A stretch of 64,000 nucleotides of DNA, from the NCBI GenBank assembly GCA_041166025.1, contig JBEAMJ010000040.1:1-64000 (forward strand), given 5' to 3'. Below the pieces are notes generated by a model that was given only the letters and a program-made list of their open reading frames with translations, did not search any database and was not told the DNA's origin. Source of the stretch: UBA7672 sp041166025 (GTDB lineage Bacteria > Pseudomonadota > Alphaproteobacteria > Caulobacterales > Hyphomonadaceae). A program made the translations under genes and the position numbers. Of the stretch, positions 35,512-43,744 are shown piece after piece; position 1 is the first letter of the stretch; every line of letters begins with the position of its first letter.

Positions 35512-36603
35512 TTAGCGGCCGGTCTGGCCGCGATGCCGCAGCCTGTGGTCGGCCAGAACGCAGGCCATCATCGCTTCCGCGACCGGAACGGCGCGGATGC
35601 CGACGCAGGGATCGTGGCGCCCCCTGGTGCGGATGTCGGTGTCCTCCCCCTGCCGGTTGATGGTCTGGCGCGGTGTGAGGATCGAGGAGGTCGGCTTGAC
35701 CGCGATCCGCGCAACAACCGGTTGGCCGGAGGAGATGCCGCCCAGCACGCCGCCATTGTTGTTCGACAGGAACTCCACCCCATTTCCCGCACGGCGCATC
35801 TGGTCGGCATTGTCCTCACCCGACAGTGCGGCGGAGGGGAAGCCTGCGCCGATCTCGACGCCCTTGACGGCGTTGATGCTCATCAGGGCGCCGGCGAGGT
35901 CTGCGTCGAGCTTGCCATAGACCGGCGCGCCCCAGCCGGGCGGCACGCCCTCGGCGACGACCTCGACAATGGCGCCGCAGGAGGAACCGGCCTTCCGCGT
36001 CTCGTCGAGGAAGGTCTCCCACTTGAGCGCCATGTCGGCGTCGGGACACCAGAACGGGTTCTGCTCGACGACATCCCAGTTCCAGTTCGCGCGGTCGATC
36101 GCGTGCGGGCCGATCTGCACGACGGCGCCACGAATGGCGACGCCTGATCCCAGCACCATCCGCGCCACCGCACCGGCGGCCACGCGCGAGGCCGTCTCGC
36201 GTGCCGACGAGCGCCCGCCGCCGCGATAGTCGCGCAGGCCATACTTCTGGTCGTAGGCATAGTCGGCATGGCCCGGGCGATAGCTGTCCCGGATCTCGCT
36301 GTAATCTTTCGAGCGCTGGTCAGTATTCTCGATTATCAGGGAGATCGGCGTGCCCGTGGTGACCGGGCCTCCGGTGCGATCGTCCTCGAAGACGCCGGAG
36401 AGAATTCGGACCTTGTCCTCCTCCTGGCGCTGGGTGACGAAGCGCGAGGTGCCGGGCCGGCGCTTGTCGAGGTATTGCTGGATGAACTCCGGGGTCAGAG
36501 CGAGGCCGGGCGGGCAGCCATCGACCACGCAACCGATGGCCGGCCCATGGCTCTCGCCCCAGGTCGTCACGCGGAAGAGATGGCCGAAGCTGTTGTGCGA
36601 CAT
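35512..36603 (-). CDS. aroC: Chorismate synthase
   Basis: Last enzyme of the shikimate pathway, converting EPSP to chorismate with reduced FMN. The 363-residue protein has all family signatures: FRVTTWGESHGPAIG at the N-terminus, RPGHADYAYDQKYGLRDYRG near residue 105, GGGRSSARETASRVAAGA, and SNNNGGVLGGISSGQP near residue 285. The expected arginines and histidines for FMN and EPSP are present. The ATG that begins MSHNSFGHLF is the family start. It is monocistronic, divergent from the OsmC-like gene, with 102 bases between the starts. Confidence 0.97.
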   Translation of the reverse strand: MSHNSFGHLFRVTTWGESHGPAIGCVVDGCPPGLALTPEFIQQYLDKRRPGTSRFVTQRQEEDKVRILSGVFEDDRTGGPVTTGTPISLIIENTDQRSKDYSEIRDSYRPGHADYAYDQKYGLRDYRGGGRSSARETASRVAAGAVARMVLGSGVAIRGAVVQIGPHAIDRANWNWDVVEQNPFWCPDADMALKWETFLDETRKAGSSCGAIVEVVAEGVPPGWGAPVYGKLDADLAGALMSINAVKGVEIGAGFPSAALSGEDNADQMRRAGNGVEFLSNNNGGVLGGISSGQPVVARIAVKPTSSILTPRQTINRQGEDTDIRTRGRHDPCVGIRAVPVAEAMMACVLADHRLRHRGQTGR

Positions 36604-36705
36604 GGGGCCAGCTTGAAGCGCAAAACGACGGCTTTGGATAGGGCGCCCGTGTTGGCTCACCGGCTCCCCGGGCTATAGCATCCCTGCCAGCCCGCGAGGT
36701 TCCGG

Positions 36706-37176
36706 ATGAGCAAGCAGCACGACTATACCAGCACCATCCGCTGGACCGGCGATCGCGGGCAGGGAACAAGGACCTACAAGGGATATGACCGGACCTGGCG
36801 CATCGAAACGCCGGGCAAGAGACCTGTCGAATGCTCCAACGATCCGTTGCTTGGCGGCGATCCGGCGAAGCACAATCCGGAGGACCTGCTTCTGTCTGCG
36901 CTCTCCGCCTGCCACATGCTCTGGTATCTGCATCTGGCCAGCAACGCTGGCATCGTCGTGCGCGCCTATGCAGACAATCCGGTCGGTGTTGGCGAAACCT
37001 CGGCCGGAGGCGCGGGGCGATTCCTCCGCGCCACGCTGCGCCCGGTGATCCACGTGGAAAAGGGCGCTGACCTCGCCAAGGCCGATGCGATCCACCGTGA
37101 GATCCATCAGTATTGCTTCATCGCTCGCTCGGTGAACTTTCCGATCAGCTATGACTTGACATTCGTGGAGGTGTAG
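36706..37176 (+). CDS. OsmC/Ohr-family thiol peroxidase
   Basis: A 156-residue OsmC-like protein, expected to reduce organic hydroperoxides through two cysteines. The first is in SALSACHMLWYLHL near residue 69 and the second in REIHQYCFIARSVNFP near residue 137. The surrounding helix and the HNPEDLLLSALSACH motif are those of OsmC-type rather than classical Ohr proteins. It is divergent from aroC and followed by an SDR gene 76 bases on. Confidence 0.88.
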   Translation: MSKQHDYTSTIRWTGDRGQGTRTYKGYDRTWRIETPGKRPVECSNDPLLGGDPAKHNPEDLLLSALSACHMLWYLHLASNAGIVVRAYADNPVGVGETSAGGAGRFLRATLRPVIHVEKGADLAKADAIHREIHQYCFIARSVNFPISYDLTFVEV

Positions 37177-37252
37177 GTGGCCGGACGGTGTGGGCCTGCT
37201 GGCGCTTTCAGGGTCCGCCCGCTAGTCTTCCGCCGCACAAGAGGAAACGCAC

Positions 37253-38008
37253 ATGACCTACAACTTCACCGGCAAGACCGCGGTCGTTACCGGCGCCAGC
37301 CGCGGGATCGGCGCGGCCATTGCGCGGACGCTTGCGGCCGACGGCGCGCGCGTAGCGCTGGTGGCGCGGACAGGCGATGCAATCCGCAAGCTGGCGGCGG
37401 AGATCGGCAAGGGCGCTGTCGCCATCGAGGCGGACATGGCCTCGGCGGACGGCTGGCGCAAGGCGGCCGACGGCGCGCTGGCGGCGCTGGGTGAGATCGA
37501 CATCCTCGTAAACAATGCCGGGGTCAGCGCGGCGCAGGCGATGGGCAAGGTGACGCCCGAAGGTCTCGACGAGACGCTCAACGTCAATGTACGCAACCTG
37601 ATCCTGCTGACGGACGCCCTGTCGGCCTCGCTGATCCGGCGCAAGGGCAACGTGGTGAATATCTCCTCGGTCTCGTCTTTCTCCGGCGCGCTCGGGCAGA
37701 TCGCCTATTCGACGTCGAAGGGCGCAGTGAACTCCTTCACGCGCAACGCCTCGATCGACCTCGGCCGCGCGGGCGTGCGCGTGAACGCCATCGCGCCGGG
37801 CGTGATCGACGAGGGCATGTGGTCGACAGCTTTTTCCAAGGGCCTCGACCGCGAGAAGACGCTGGAGCGGATGGGCCGGCTTGTGCCGCTCGAGAAGCGC
37901 TGGGGCACGGCGCAGGAGATTGCCGATGCGGTGGCGTTCCTCGCCTCCGACAAGGCTGCCTACATCACCGGTCAGGTGCTGCGTGTGGATGGCGGGATGA
38001 TTGTGTGA
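37253..38008 (+). CDS. SDR family NAD(P)-dependent oxidoreductase
   Basis: A 251-residue classical short-chain dehydrogenase. The cofactor motif is VTGASRGIGAA (residues 12-22), then NNAG near residue 88. The catalytic Ser is in VVNISSVSSFSGALGQ near residue 138, with Tyr and Lys in YSTSK near residue 151-155, and the C-terminal GQVLRVDGGMIV is the usual family end. After Gly17 the loop carries Arg rather than an acidic residue, favouring NADP(H). The ATG is preceded by GAGGA. FabG-like, but stand-alone, so the substrate is unknown. Confidence 0.92.
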   Translation: MTYNFTGKTAVVTGASRGIGAAIARTLAADGARVALVARTGDAIRKLAAEIGKGAVAIEADMASADGWRKAADGALAALGEIDILVNNAGVSAAQAMGKVTPEGLDETLNVNVRNLILLTDALSASLIRRKGNVVNISSVSSFSGALGQIAYSTSKGAVNSFTRNASIDLGRAGVRVNAIAPGVIDEGMWSTAFSKGLDREKTLERMGRLVPLEKRWGTAQEIADAVAFLASDKAAYITGQVLRVDGGMIV

Positions 38009-38089
38009 CTCAGCACAGGCGATTCGCACGCGCCGTCATTCGCATTAGGAACCATCCTGTCTGCACAGGCGAAGAGTGCTCCTCTCGAG

Positions 38090-39037
38090 CTAGGTAGCGG
38101 GCACCCCGCCATGCGGTACGCCATCGCCGATGATGAAGTCATTGATGTGTCCGCGATAGCTGCGGCCGCCCAGCTCTACGTTCACCATATGGCCCCGCCA
38201 GGTCGTGCCCACGATGGGAATTGTGTAGGCTTGAACGACCACGGCCTCGCCAGCCAATGCACGCCCGTCCGCCAGCGTCACTTTCAGTTTCCGCTGCATC
38301 GCCGGCGGATCGATGATCACATCGGTCACTTCCGACGATCCATTGCCTTCCAGTAGGTACCCGTCGCGCCGTCTCGCCGTGATCAGCATGGTGGAAGCGG
38401 CGCCATCGCCCCAGAGGGTCATGTAGCAGAACGGCGCGGTGAAGCGGGGATTTGTCTGCCCTTGCTCATGGAACTGCGCTGGCCCCTCGATCTCTGTTCG
38501 CCTGCCATCAATGGTTACCACGGCCCTCGCGCGTCCGAACACCTCCGTCCGCCCGGCGTTCAGGCCAGAGTATGATCGCTCCGGAGAGAATTCGACCGAG
38601 AGGTTTACCCGGTGCTCGCCTTTGCCGAACATGGACGTCGGGGATTTCCGCGCCAAACATGATCCGGTGATCGTCGCTCCTCTGGGACGCTCCTTCTCGC
38701 CCATTCTCGTGAATTCGAGCGTTCGCGCGTTGTCGCGATACGTCCTGCCGAAGGCCTGGTCAGAAACGAGCTGGGCTGGCGAAACATGGTCGACATAGGA
38801 GAAGAAGCCCTCGGGCGTCCGGGCATGGATCCAGACCCACGCCAACCCCAGCTCGGGGTAATGGCACAACCGCACGGTCAGCCTTTTCGATCCATCCTCG
38901 GACGAAACGCCCGAATGCACGGAATCGCTCTGTGTCTCGAGATTGCCAAACCGGGCATCCATCGGTGCGCCGCCGCGGGGGGTCACACACGCCCCCGCCG
39001 CGAGCGTTGAGAGCAGGGCTGCGCGACGTGTCAGCAT
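38090..39037 (-). CDS. Exported protein with twin-arginine-like leader, unknown function
   Basis: A 315-residue protein that I do not recognise with certainty. The leader MLTRRAALLSTLAAGAC has an RR pair and a possible lipobox. The mature chain is beta-rich, with motifs such as GLAWVWIHARTPEGFFSYVDHV, ARAVVTIDGRRTEIEGPAQFHEQGQT and LWGDGAASTMLITARRRDGY. The layout of two beta-barrel-like halves with a QFHEQGQ motif resembles the CrtC/AttH lipocalin-like fold proteins, which is a guess. It is convergent with the SDR gene and upstream of a palindrome-free 100-base gap. Confidence 0.6.
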   Translation of the reverse strand: MLTRRAALLSTLAAGACVTPRGGAPMDARFGNLETQSDSVHSGVSSEDGSKRLTVRLCHYPELGLAWVWIHARTPEGFFSYVDHVSPAQLVSDQAFGRTYRDNARTLEFTRMGEKERPRGATITGSCLARKSPTSMFGKGEHRVNLSVEFSPERSYSGLNAGRTEVFGRARAVVTIDGRRTEIEGPAQFHEQGQTNPRFTAPFCYMTLWGDGAASTMLITARRRDGYLLEGNGSSEVTDVIIDPPAMQRKLKVTLADGRALAGEAVVVQAYTIPIVGTTWRGHMVNVELGGRSYRGHINDFIIGDGVPHGGVPAT

Positions 39038-39139
39038 GCGGTCTTCCTAGCCGGATCAGCATCTTAAGCAGGTGTGCGCCGGTCGTTCAATGGTGACCCC
39101 TCGCCAGTGTTGTTTGGGAGCGCCAGCTCAGGGGTAACT

Positions 39140-40354
39140 TCAACCACGTGCAAGCAACCGGCGGTGCTGCGGCGCCGCAACGGCAGTTATCGCTTCTGCC
39201 CGCGCCTCGAACGAAAGCCCTTTCAACCGCGCAACACCGAACTCGGTCACGACGGTGTCAACCATCTCTCCCGGAATCGACGGGGAGGCCAGTCTCGGCA
39301 CGATGCGCGAGGCGCCGCCAGCTGTCGCGGGCATCGCGATGATCGACAGGCCGCCGACCGACGCACGGGCCGCGCGCATGAAGTCGGGCGCGCCGCCGAC
39401 ACTGCTCACCCGCCGCCCCCTTCGCCACTCGAGGTTGAGATTTCCGGCAAGATCGACCTCGATCGCCGATCCGATCGACACGAAGCCAGGCAGCGCGGCC
39501 AGCGTCGCGTGATCGTGCGTCACCTTCGCGGACCGGAAGGCAAAGCCGGATCGCGGCAGCCAGGCATGGAATGAGGCATCGCCCCAGGCCACGCCGGCCA
39601 CATGTTCGGCGGCGGGATCGAGTGCGCCAGCCTCCGCCAGCTGTATGTACTCCGGGGTTATGATCCCCGAATGCACGCGCAATCCGCGATGCAGCTTCAA
39701 GCCAGCGATGACGGCGCCGGGGGCCTCGCCGATTCCAGACTGAATCGTGGCCCCGTCGGGTATCAGCCCAGCGCACAGGCGGACGATCTCGCCGACCGCA
39801 GCGTTGGCCGCACCCGATGAGCTCGCTGGCGCCAGCAGCGGTTCGCTGATCGGCACGGCGAGATCGATCCTGTCTGCCGGAATGAAGTCGGCGTGGGGCA
39901 AGGCGGGCATTCGATCGTTGACGAAGGCCACGCGCCGGCCCGCGCTTTGCCACACCAGTCCAGGCATGTCGCACGCAAGTCCGAACGAGCATCGCCCCGC
40001 GCTGTCCGGCGGCGCGACATGCAGCGCGGCGACGTCGAACTCCGTCCGGGCCATCAGGTCGGCGATCTCGGAATACGGCATGGCCATGAGCCGCGTCCGC
40101 CCCGACGCGATGGAGGTTTCCAGCGCAGGCGAAGCCATGAACGTCACGAGCTGAGCCGTGCTCGGCAGCGCGCCATAGTCGCGCGTGTTGATCCCCGGTA
40201 TCAGGCATGACCACAGCTCGACGCCGTTCGACAGTCCGGGATGAGCCAGCAGCGCCGCGTGGAAGGCCGCACATTCGCCTGGTCCCCCCTGGAAGTAGAC
40301 GCGCTGGCCCGGGCGCAGGCTGCGCACGACATCGCCGGGATAGCCGGTGATCAC
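39140..40354 (-). CDS. Acetyl-CoA hydrolase/CoA-transferase family protein (itaconate CoA-transferase-like)
   Basis: A 404-residue CoA-transferase of the acetyl-CoA hydrolase/4-hydroxybutyrate CoA-transferase family. Supporting motifs are RPGQRVYFQGGPGECAAF at the N-terminus, GATIQSGIGEAPGAV near residue 215, GVAWGDASFHAWLPR, and the C-terminal VVTEFGVARLKGLSFEARAEAI. In most relatives the catalytic glutamate sits in an HSE or HTE motif; here the aligned place reads RVHSGIITPEYIQL, with Gly. The start is GTG overlapping the stop of the lyase gene by four bases. With the lyase, the MaoC-type hydratase and the acyl-CoA dehydrogenase upstream it gives the set of an itaconate operon (CoA-transferase, hydratase, citramalyl-CoA lyase), which is the basis for the proposed role. 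Confidence 0.75.
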   Translation of the reverse strand: MITGYPGDVVRSLRPGQRVYFQGGPGECAAFHAALLAHPGLSNGVELWSCLIPGINTRDYGALPSTAQLVTFMASPALETSIASGRTRLMAMPYSEIADLMARTEFDVAALHVAPPDSAGRCSFGLACDMPGLVWQSAGRRVAFVNDRMPALPHADFIPADRIDLAVPISEPLLAPASSSGAANAAVGEIVRLCAGLIPDGATIQSGIGEAPGAVIAGLKLHRGLRVHSGIITPEYIQLAEAGALDPAAEHVAGVAWGDASFHAWLPRSGFAFRSAKVTHDHATLAALPGFVSIGSAIEVDLAGNLNLEWRRGRRVSSVGGAPDFMRAARASVGGLSIIAMPATAGGASRIVPRLASPSIPGEMVDTVVTEFGVARLKGLSFEARAEAITAVAAPQHRRLLARG

Positions 40355-41199
40355 GCGAGACCCGCGGACGCGAGCAGGCGGCGCGCTCGCTCCGCCACCG
40401 GCTGGTCGATCATGCGACCCTTATGGCTGACGACACCGTCGACGCGCTGCTCCCACGCCGCAAGGATGGCCTGCGCCTCAGCAACCTCGGCTGCACTCGC
40501 GCCAAAACTCTCGTTGAGTACGCCGACCTGGTTAGGGTGGATGCACATCGCACCGGTCAAGCCCATCGCATGGGCCCGGCGTGCATCGGCGGCGAAGGCG
40601 TCAAGGTCGGTGAAGTTGGCGATCCCCGTCGCCATGCCGATGCCCATGATCCTGCGCGCCGCCGCGGCGTAGGCAATCCCCTGGGCTGCGAAGTCCAGCG
40701 ACAAGGGTCCTGGCGGGCGTCCGAGCGAAAGCGAGAAGTCCTCGCTCCCGAGCGCAAGCCCGATCAGGCGTGGCCCATCGGCGATCTGGCTCAGGCGTTC
40801 CAGTGCCGCGGGACTCTCGATGACGGCGACAACCCCGATCGCATAGCGCTCCAGCCCTGCCTCGTATTCCAGCGCATCGATCATGGCTGAGAGGCTCGTG
40901 AGCTCGGCTGCCTGCTCCACCTTGGGCAACACCACGGCCGCAAGGCCGGGCCGCACGACCGCTTCAAGATCGTCGGCGAGATAGGCCTCGTCATTGTTGA
41001 CGCGCACCGTGGCCACCGCGCCCTGCGCTGCGAGGAAGGAGATCGCCTCCGTCGCAAGTGCGCGTGCGGCAGGCTTGGCGGCAGGTTCTGTCGAATCCTC
41101 AAGATCAACGATCAGAGCATCCGCCCCGCGCGTGTGCGCCTTCTGCCAGCGCTGCGGCGCGGCTGCGGGCACGAAGAGCATCGAACGCCAGTTCATCAT
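40351..41199 (-). CDS. CoA-ester lyase, CitE/HpcH family (citramalyl-CoA lyase-like)
   Basis: A 282-residue TIM-barrel lyase of the CitE-like group that cleaves beta-hydroxyacyl-CoA esters with a divalent metal. The motifs are RSMLFVPAAAP with the CoA arginine, DALIVDLEDS with the first acidic ligand, VVLPKVEQAAEL, VAVIESPAALERL with the second metal glutamate, and LALGSEDFSLSLG with the third acidic position, then MCIHPNQV. In its context the substrate would be citramalyl-CoA, giving pyruvate and acetyl-CoA. The start is the first of two adjacent ATGs, overlapping the upstream stop (ATGA). The gene overlaps the CoA-transferase start as well, so three genes are translationally coupled. Confidence 0.85.
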   Translation of the reverse strand: MMNWRSMLFVPAAAPQRWQKAHTRGADALIVDLEDSTEPAAKPAARALATEAISFLAAQGAVATVRVNNDEAYLADDLEAVVRPGLAAVVLPKVEQAAELTSLSAMIDALEYEAGLERYAIGVVAVIESPAALERLSQIADGPRLIGLALGSEDFSLSLGRPPGPLSLDFAAQGIAYAAAARRIMGIGMATGIANFTDLDAFAADARRAHAMGLTGAMCIHPNQVGVLNESFGASAAEVAEAQAILAAWEQRVDGVVSHKGRMIDQPVAERARRLLASAGLA

Positions 41200-42017
41200 C
41201 GCACGCCAATCTTGCCAGCCATGGCGACATAGCCATCGCCATCCGCCGCCCACACATCGGCGCCGGTCTCAGTATCGATCAGATTCACAGTGAAGGGGGC
41301 AAGATCGAAAACCGGTCGCTGGGCGCGGAATGAGAATGTGGTGATTGTCTCATCCGGCCGATGCCTGCGGAAATGATCCACCAGCAGCGTCGCCAGCAAA
41401 GGTCCGTGCACCACCAGCCCCGGATACCCTTCCGCCTTCATCGCATAGTCGCGGTCGTAGTGGATACGATGCGCATTGTAGGTGAGCGCGGAAAAGCGGA
41501 ACAGCAATGCCGCCGTTGGCGCGATCGTCCGCGATACCTGCGCCTCGCGTCGCTCGCCTGGTGGCAGGGGCCGCGCATTCCCGTTCCGTTCGCGAAACAC
41601 GAGGTCGGCCTCGTCGGTGACGCAGAGGGTTTCGCCGGTGTACACCTCGTGCCGGATCGTCAGGAATGCGAGCCTTCCGGTGCGTCCGGATTTTTCCGAA
41701 AGATCGGCAATCATCGACACGCGCTTCACCTCAGTGCCGAGCGGAATGGGCGCATGAAACGTCACGCGGCTCCCCGCCGCCATGCGCATCGGCAGCCCGA
41801 TCGGCGGCGCTAGCCCTCCGCCGCGCTTTGGATGCCCGTCCTCGCTGATCTCAGCTTGCGCCGCCGCGGGAAGGAAGCACAACAGATGTCCCATCGGCGG
41901 CACGACAGCCTCGTGCGGCCGATCCAGCAACGCCGCGAGCCTATCAAACGGTCCACGCCCTGTGACGTCGACGGTCGTCTCGCTCCGCCCGATCCACTGC
42001 GCTGCATCGATGCTCAT
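41196..42017 (-). CDS. MaoC-type hydratase with FAS1-like N-terminus (itaconyl-/mesaconyl-CoA hydratase-like)
   Basis: A 273-residue double hot-dog protein. The N-terminal half has PPMGHLLCFLPAAAQ and GLPMRMAAGSRVTFHAPIPLG, as in FAS1-like dehydratase domains. The C-terminal half has LFRFSALTYNAHRIHYDRDYA, the hydratase signature with the catalytic His in HRIHYD near residue 197, and GYPGLVVHGPLLATLL. Members of this subgroup hydrate mesaconyl-C4-CoA or itaconyl-CoA. It begins 10 bases after the acyl-CoA dehydrogenase stop and overlaps the lyase gene, the order seen in itaconate operons. I start at MSIDAAQWIG. Confidence 0.85.
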   Translation of the reverse strand: MSIDAAQWIGRSETTVDVTGRGPFDRLAALLDRPHEAVVPPMGHLLCFLPAAAQAEISEDGHPKRGGGLAPPIGLPMRMAAGSRVTFHAPIPLGTEVKRVSMIADLSEKSGRTGRLAFLTIRHEVYTGETLCVTDEADLVFRERNGNARPLPPGERREAQVSRTIAPTAALLFRFSALTYNAHRIHYDRDYAMKAEGYPGLVVHGPLLATLLVDHFRRHRPDETITTFSFRAQRPVFDLAPFTVNLIDTETGADVWAADGDGYVAMAGKIGVR

Positions 42018-42027
42018 CGTCGAGCTC

Positions 42028-43185
42028 TCAAAACGACTTCGGCAGGCCCAGAACATGCGTCGCCACATGGCTGAGAATAAGGTTGGTCGAGATCGGCGCT
42101 ACCTGATAGAGCCGCGTTTCCCGGAACTTGCGCTCGATATCGTACTCCTCGGCAAAGCCGAAGCCACCATGCGTCTGGATGCAGACATCTGCTGCATACC
42201 AGCTGGCCTCCGACGCCGTCATCTTCGCCATGTTGGCTTCAGATCCGCAAGGTTCCCCAGCCTCGAAGAGCCGCGCTGCGTGATCGACCATGAGTGAGGC
42301 TGCCGTTACCTGCACGTGCGCCCGCGCAATCGGAAACTGGACGCCCTGGTTCTCTCCGATCGGCGCTCCGAACACGCTGCGGTCCTTCGCGTAGGCCGAC
42401 GCCCGATCGACAAAGAACTTCCCGTCCCCGATGCACTCTGCCGCAATCAGAACGCGCTCCGCATTCATCCCGTCGATGATGTGCCTGAACCCCGCGCCCT
42501 CGCGCCCAATCAGGTTCTCAGCTGGAACTTCCATGTTGTCGAAGAACAGTTCCGTGGTCGCATGGTTCAGCATCGTCCGAACCGGCTTGATCGTGAGGCC
42601 CTTGCCCCTGGCTTCCCGCATGTCGACCAGCAGAACGCTCATGCCTTCCGAAGTCTTGCCCGCATCATCGCGCGGCGACGTCCGGCACAGCAGCACCATC
42701 AGGTCCGAATGTTCCGCCCGGCTGATCCAGATCTTCGAACCGTTGACGACATACCTGTCGCCAACCCGCTTCGCGAACGTCTGTATCCGCGTCGTGTCTG
42801 TCCCGCTTGTCGGCTCGGTCACGCCGAAGGCTTGTAGCCGCAGCTCCCCGCTCGCAATCTTCGGCAGCCAGTGCTCTTTCTGCGCCTCCGAGCCGTGCCG
42901 CAGCAGCGTGCCCATGGTGTACATCTGCGCATGGCACGCCGCGCCATTCGCGCCCGACCGGTGGATCTCCTCCAGCACCGCGCAAGCCGCCGAAATGCCA
43001 AGCCCCGCGCCACCATATTCTTCGGGGATGAGTACCGACAGCCATCCCGCTTCCGTCAGCGCATTTACGAATTCCGTCGGATAAGCCCGCTCGCGATCCA
43101 GCGCGCGCCAGTACGCCCCCGGAAACCGGGCGCACAGCTTGCGCACGGCCTCGCGGATTTCTGCATGTGTCTCGGCCTTGGTCAT
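42028..43185 (-). CDS. Acyl-CoA dehydrogenase of the itaconate-type operon
   Basis: A 385-residue flavin enzyme. The N-terminal helical domain has EYGGAGLGISAACAVLEEIHRSG, the mid beta domain has AFGVTEPTSGTDTT with the flavin- and substrate-binding residues and YVVNGSKIWISRAEHSDL. The C-terminal domain has MTASEASWYAADVCIQTHGGFGFAEEYDIERKFRETRLY. The ending GLPKSF and the cluster position resemble the dehydrogenase found in the Pseudomonas itaconate locus. Its role there is not settled and here it is inferred by context. The ATG begins MTKAETHAEI. It is the first gene of the leftward operon and divergent from the MAPEG gene, with 91 bases between the starts. Confidence 0.9.
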   Translation of the reverse strand: MTKAETHAEIREAVRKLCARFPGAYWRALDRERAYPTEFVNALTEAGWLSVLIPEEYGGAGLGISAACAVLEEIHRSGANGAACHAQMYTMGTLLRHGSEAQKEHWLPKIASGELRLQAFGVTEPTSGTDTTRIQTFAKRVGDRYVVNGSKIWISRAEHSDLMVLLCRTSPRDDAGKTSEGMSVLLVDMREARGKGLTIKPVRTMLNHATTELFFDNMEVPAENLIGREGAGFRHIIDGMNAERVLIAAECIGDGKFFVDRASAYAKDRSVFGAPIGENQGVQFPIARAHVQVTAASLMVDHAARLFEAGEPCGSEANMAKMTASEASWYAADVCIQTHGGFGFAEEYDIERKFRETRLYQVAPISTNLILSHVATHVLGLPKSF

Positions 43186-43276
43186 GGGGACAGCATGCAA
43201 CGCGGTTGCTTCTACGTCACGTCTTTGCTGGCTGCGAAATTCCGGACAAGGTGTTTGTGCCGGGGAGGGCAAATCC

Positions 43277-43744
43277 ATGATCGATTTCAATCTGCAAAAT
43301 CCTGTGTTTGCGACCTATGTTGTTGCGGCCTGCTTGATGATTCTCAAGGTCGTGGCCATGTCCTGGCTCACGGTCATTCGGATGATGCAGGAGAAGGCCG
43401 GTTACCGCTCGCCCGAGGATGCAAAGAAATCGCCTGTAAACCTTGCCCCGCGCGAGGGGCAGGTGGGTCCTAACGAGCGGGTCGACCGCATCCGTCGCAT
43501 CCAGCTCAACGATCTTGAGAACATTCCCTTCTTCCTGGCCGCCGGCCTCCTCTACGTGACCACGCAGCCGGACCTCATCGTCGCGCAGTGGCTGTTCTAC
43601 GGTTACGTCGTCTCCCGCCTGCTACACTTCCTCGCCTACCTTACGGCGCAGCTTCACGACGTGAGGGCCACCTTCTGGACCATCGGTTCGGTGATCATCA
43701 TCTACATGGTGGTGGCCACGCTGACCAAAGCGCTCGGCTACTGA
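43277..43744 (+). CDS. MAPEG-family membrane protein (microsomal glutathione transferase-like)
   Basis: A 155-residue membrane protein with four helices. The MAPEG signature NERVDRIRRIQLNDLENIPF near residue 77-96 is complete, with the Arg and Glu residues that bind glutathione in microsomal glutathione S-transferase 1. The last helices lie at VAQWLFYGYVVSRLLHFLAYL and FWTIGSVIIIYMVVATL. The ATG has GGGGAGGG about seven bases upstream. It is divergent from the acyl-CoA dehydrogenase gene, and its stop overlaps the convergent GST-like gene by seven bases, so two glutathione-linked genes lie end to end. Confidence 0.85.
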   Translation: MIDFNLQNPVFATYVVAACLMILKVVAMSWLTVIRMMQEKAGYRSPEDAKKSPVNLAPREGQVGPNERVDRIRRIQLNDLENIPFFLAAGLLYVTTQPDLIVAQWLFYGYVVSRLLHFLAYLTAQLHDVRATFWTIGSVIIIYMVVATLTKALGY

